Shown: positions 62,594 through 64,000 of the stretch, piece by piece
How positions within the stretch are numbered: position 1 is the stretch's first letter
Layout: every line of letters starts with the position of its first letter
From: Pseudomonas sp.
Lineage (GTDB): Bacteria > Pseudomonadota > Gammaproteobacteria > Pseudomonadales > Pseudomonadaceae
Assembly: GCF_028293835.1 (NCBI RefSeq)
Contig: NZ_JAQGNX010000106.1
Span: 29,638-93,637 of the forward strand
DNA length: 64,000 nt
Direction of reading: 5' to 3'
Notes under the pieces: model-generated
The model's input: only the letters and a program-made list of their open reading frames with translations
Told to the model about the DNA's origin: nothing
Database searches by the model: none
Program-made: the position numbers and the translations under genes

Positions 62594-63481
62594 TCAATCG
62601 ACCGGCACCGGTGTCGGTAATCTGGAGCGTGTGGTCAGCGTTGCGCCGACGGAGGCAAAGATGATCGAGGCGATTGCCAACCATTGAGTCAATGTAAGGC
62701 TTTCATGTAGAAAAATCAGCCCCGATAGTGCTCCGAAAGCCGGCTCGATACTCGCAAGCGTACCGAATGTGCGGGCCGGCAAGCGGGTTAACGCCATCAT
62801 TTCCAGGCTATAGGGCAGGGCGGTGGATAAGACAGCTACGCCCAATGCTGTAGGAACGAGGGCCAGGTTTAACAGGGATGTTCCAGCATGGACAATTCCA
62901 ATGGGGGCGATAAACAGGGCAGCGATCAATACCCCCAGTGCTGCGGTCTGAATACCGTTGTCAGCCCCGGCTTTCTGTCCGAACACTATATAAAGTCCCC
63001 AACACACCCCGGCTCCTAGCGCATAGCCGATACCTACAAGGTCGATATTGGTGCTCCCCGCGCCCATGGGTATAAGCAGCAACAGGCCGAGGGTCGCCAA
63101 GGCGATCCAGACGAAGTCGATGGCTTTGCGTGAACAGAACAGCGCTACGGTCAGTGGTCCGGTGAATTCCAGAGCGACGGCGATTCCCAGTGGCACCGTG
63201 CGCAGAGACATATAGAAGAAGAAATTCATTCCGCCCAGGGCAATTCCATAAATGACCACCGTACGCAACGATTTGGCTGTTAACCGGGCCCTCCATGGTC
63301 GCAGGATCACTATTAACAATAGGCTGGCGAAGGTCAGCCTCAATGTGGTGGTGCCTTGGGCGCCTACCAGAGGGAATAAGCTCTTGGCCAGGGATGCGCC
63401 GGTCTGAATGGACGCCATAGCGATAAGGAGCATGCCTATTGGGAGCGCCAGTGAGGCGAGGCTGCGGGGTTCTTCGTTCAT
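62594..63481 (-). CDS. rhtA: RhtA-like threonine/homoserine exporter (EamA family)
   Basis: A 295-residue protein with ten predicted segments: ASIQTGASLAKSLFPLVGAQGTTTLRLTFASL, FFFYMSLRTVPLGIAVALEFTGPL and LPYSLEMMALTRLPARTFGTLASIEPAFGALSG. This matches the RhtA subgroup, which exports threonine and homoserine. A perfect 22-bp palindrome is 65 bases upstream. Confidence 0.87.
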   Translation of the reverse strand: MNEEPRSLASLALPIGMLLIAMASIQTGASLAKSLFPLVGAQGTTTLRLTFASLLLIVILRPWRARLTAKSLRTVVIYGIALGGMNFFFYMSLRTVPLGIAVALEFTGPLTVALFCSRKAIDFVWIALATLGLLLLIPMGAGSTNIDLVGIGYALGAGVCWGLYIVFGQKAGADNGIQTAALGVLIAALFIAPIGIVHAGTSLLNLALVPTALGVAVLSTALPYSLEMMALTRLPARTFGTLASIEPAFGALSGLIFLHESLTLTQWLAIASIIFASVGATLTTRSRLPTPVPVD

Positions 63482-63545
63482 TGTGGTTAATCGTCCACGG
63501 TCATCTGGGATGTAATGAGGTGGGCATGATGCTTAATATCCACGA

Positions 63546-63567
63546 CCTGAGCAATATATTGCTCAGG
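63546..63567. promoter_or_regulatory. Perfect 22-bp palindrome upstream of rhtA
   Basis: Half-site CCTGAGCAATA inverted without interruption. It lies between rhtA and the ribosomal-operon promoters. It is a strong candidate for a dimeric regulator's operator or a cruciform. Confidence 0.55.
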
Positions 63568-63644
63568 TTCGCGCCGCTTCCCTTAAGACTTTTATATAGA
63601 AGGGGGCATTCTCCGGACTGTTTATAGAAAACCTGAATAAAGCC

Positions 63645-63672
63645 TTGACGTAACTTTTTCCGGGCCTATAAT
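63645..63672 (+). promoter_or_regulatory. rRNA operon promoter P1
   Basis: TTGACG (63645-63650), 16-base spacer, TATAAT (63667-63672), followed by a GC-poor start. Confidence 0.75.
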
Positions 63673-63788
63673 TCGCACCTCTTCCGGAGCAGATGAAACG
63701 GAAACTCCTTGGTAATCAATGAGTTAGGCAGTTCAGATGCGAGCAAGAGGCTTTGATCACGATGATCGGAAGCGGTGAAAAAAGGCAG

Positions 63789-63816
63789 TTGACAGCGAGT
63801 TGAAACGCTGTAGAAT
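63789..63816 (+). promoter_or_regulatory. rRNA operon promoter P2
   Basis: TTGACA (63789-63794), 16-base spacer, TAGAAT (63811-63816), then a GC-rich discriminator of the kind responsible for stringent control. Confidence 0.85.
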
Positions 63817-63872
63817 TCGCCTCCCGCTGCCGAGCAACGTGAAGTTGATCGAAGCGCAAGTGGTTGAATTAA

Positions 63873-63886
63873 CAAGGGAAACCTTG
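63873..63886 (+). other. CAAGG-GAAA-CCTTG boxB-like hairpin
   Basis: A 5-bp stem with a GAAA tetraloop between two rRNA promoters, similar in form to leader boxB hairpins. Confidence 0.4.
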
Positions 63887-63906
63887 AAGCTTCGTGAAAT
63901 AACCGC

Positions 63907-63934
63907 TTGACAGTAACTGGCGCTGCTGTAGAAT
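63907..63934 (+). promoter_or_regulatory. rRNA operon promoter P3
   Basis: TTGACA (63907-63912), 16-base spacer, TAGAAT (63929-63934), GCGCGCC discriminator. Confidence 0.85.
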
Positions 63935-63969
63935 GCGCGCCTCGGTTGAGACGAAAGAATCAACCCGCC

Positions 63970-63980
63970 GCTCTTTAACA
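63970..63980 (+). promoter_or_regulatory. boxA antitermination site of the rRNA leader
   Basis: GCTCTTTAACA matches boxA of rRNA leaders. It precedes AATTGAATCAAGCAATT at the right edge; the 16S gene itself is beyond the window. Confidence 0.88.
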
Positions 63981-64000
63981 ATTGAATCAAGCAATTCGTG

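Noticed and set aside
63757..63990. Short frames in the rRNA leader on the minus strand.
   Set aside because: They lie across promoters and boxA with no coding character.

Overview
The window looks like chromosomal DNA of a Pseudomonas, most likely of the fluorescens group. The grounds are REP/REPIN-type intergenic repeats (TGTAGGAGCCAAC... and GCTTGCTCGCG... families), many LysR-regulated catabolic islands, CbtAB behind a cobalamin riboswitch, and a ribosomal-operon promoter/leader that runs off the right edge. No taxonomic search was possible, so this is inference from gene content. No phage, IS or CRISPR was found.

Layout. 1-8.4 kb: the 3' end of a molybdopterin dehydrogenase-triple haem cytochrome c fusion, a TetR regulator, a PssA-like phosphatidylserine synthase, two adjacent diguanylate cyclases, periplasmic GlpQ and a DedA protein. 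8.7-11.1 kb: a secreted alpha/beta hydrolase, then a tandem duplication of a small exported protein made of perfect 13-residue repeats (5 and 7 units), embedded in REP-like repeats. 11.1-14.3 kb: glutamate decarboxylase with an AspT-type antiporter. 14.7-18.0 kb: a PdxA2-like dehydrogenase, a protein with the complete fluoroacetate-dehalogenase active site, and an MFS carrier, probably one catabolic operon. 18-23 kb: an esterase, a LysR/GNAT divergent pair, an outer-membrane protein, a CobC-like phosphatase and riboswitch-controlled CbtB/CbtA. 23.3-31.3 kb: a 2-hydroxyacid dehydrogenase, FAH hydrolase and AraC set with a direct-repeat operator candidate, a CTP-synthase-like amidotransferase, a MarR/DHA2 efflux pair and an EamA/LysR pair. 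31.3-36.9 kb: acetoacetate (ScoAB/AtoE) utilisation with a LysR, then a GntP permease. 37.2-39.5 kb: small outer-membrane lipoproteins and an SsuE-like flavin reductase.

39.9-57.2 kb is one long leftward exopolysaccharide cluster of 14 genes (first to last in transcription order: PhyH-like oxygenase, DegT aminotransferase, Wzx flippase, GT2, Wzb phosphatase, Wzc kinase, WbqC, RfaH, GT2, GT4, GH39-like hydrolase, GT4, GT4, WcaJ-like priming transferase, Wza). Counting each separately this is 15 coding sequences. An RfaH paralogue is encoded inside it and two ops-like elements (GGCGGTAG...) lie in the transcribed leader upstream, so the operon probably carries its own antitermination system. 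No Wzy polymerase is seen.

58.2-63.5 kb: an aminopeptidase P, a LysR/quinone-oxidoreductase divergent pair, a small lipoprotein and an RhtA-type exporter. 63.5-64.0 kb: three tandem strong promoters and boxA of an rRNA operon whose 16S gene starts beyond the window.

The most interesting points are the self-contained RfaH/ops system with a structured leader, the duplicated repeat-protein genes whose repeat units differ only at synonymous sites, and the dehalogenase/PdxA2/MFS operon.
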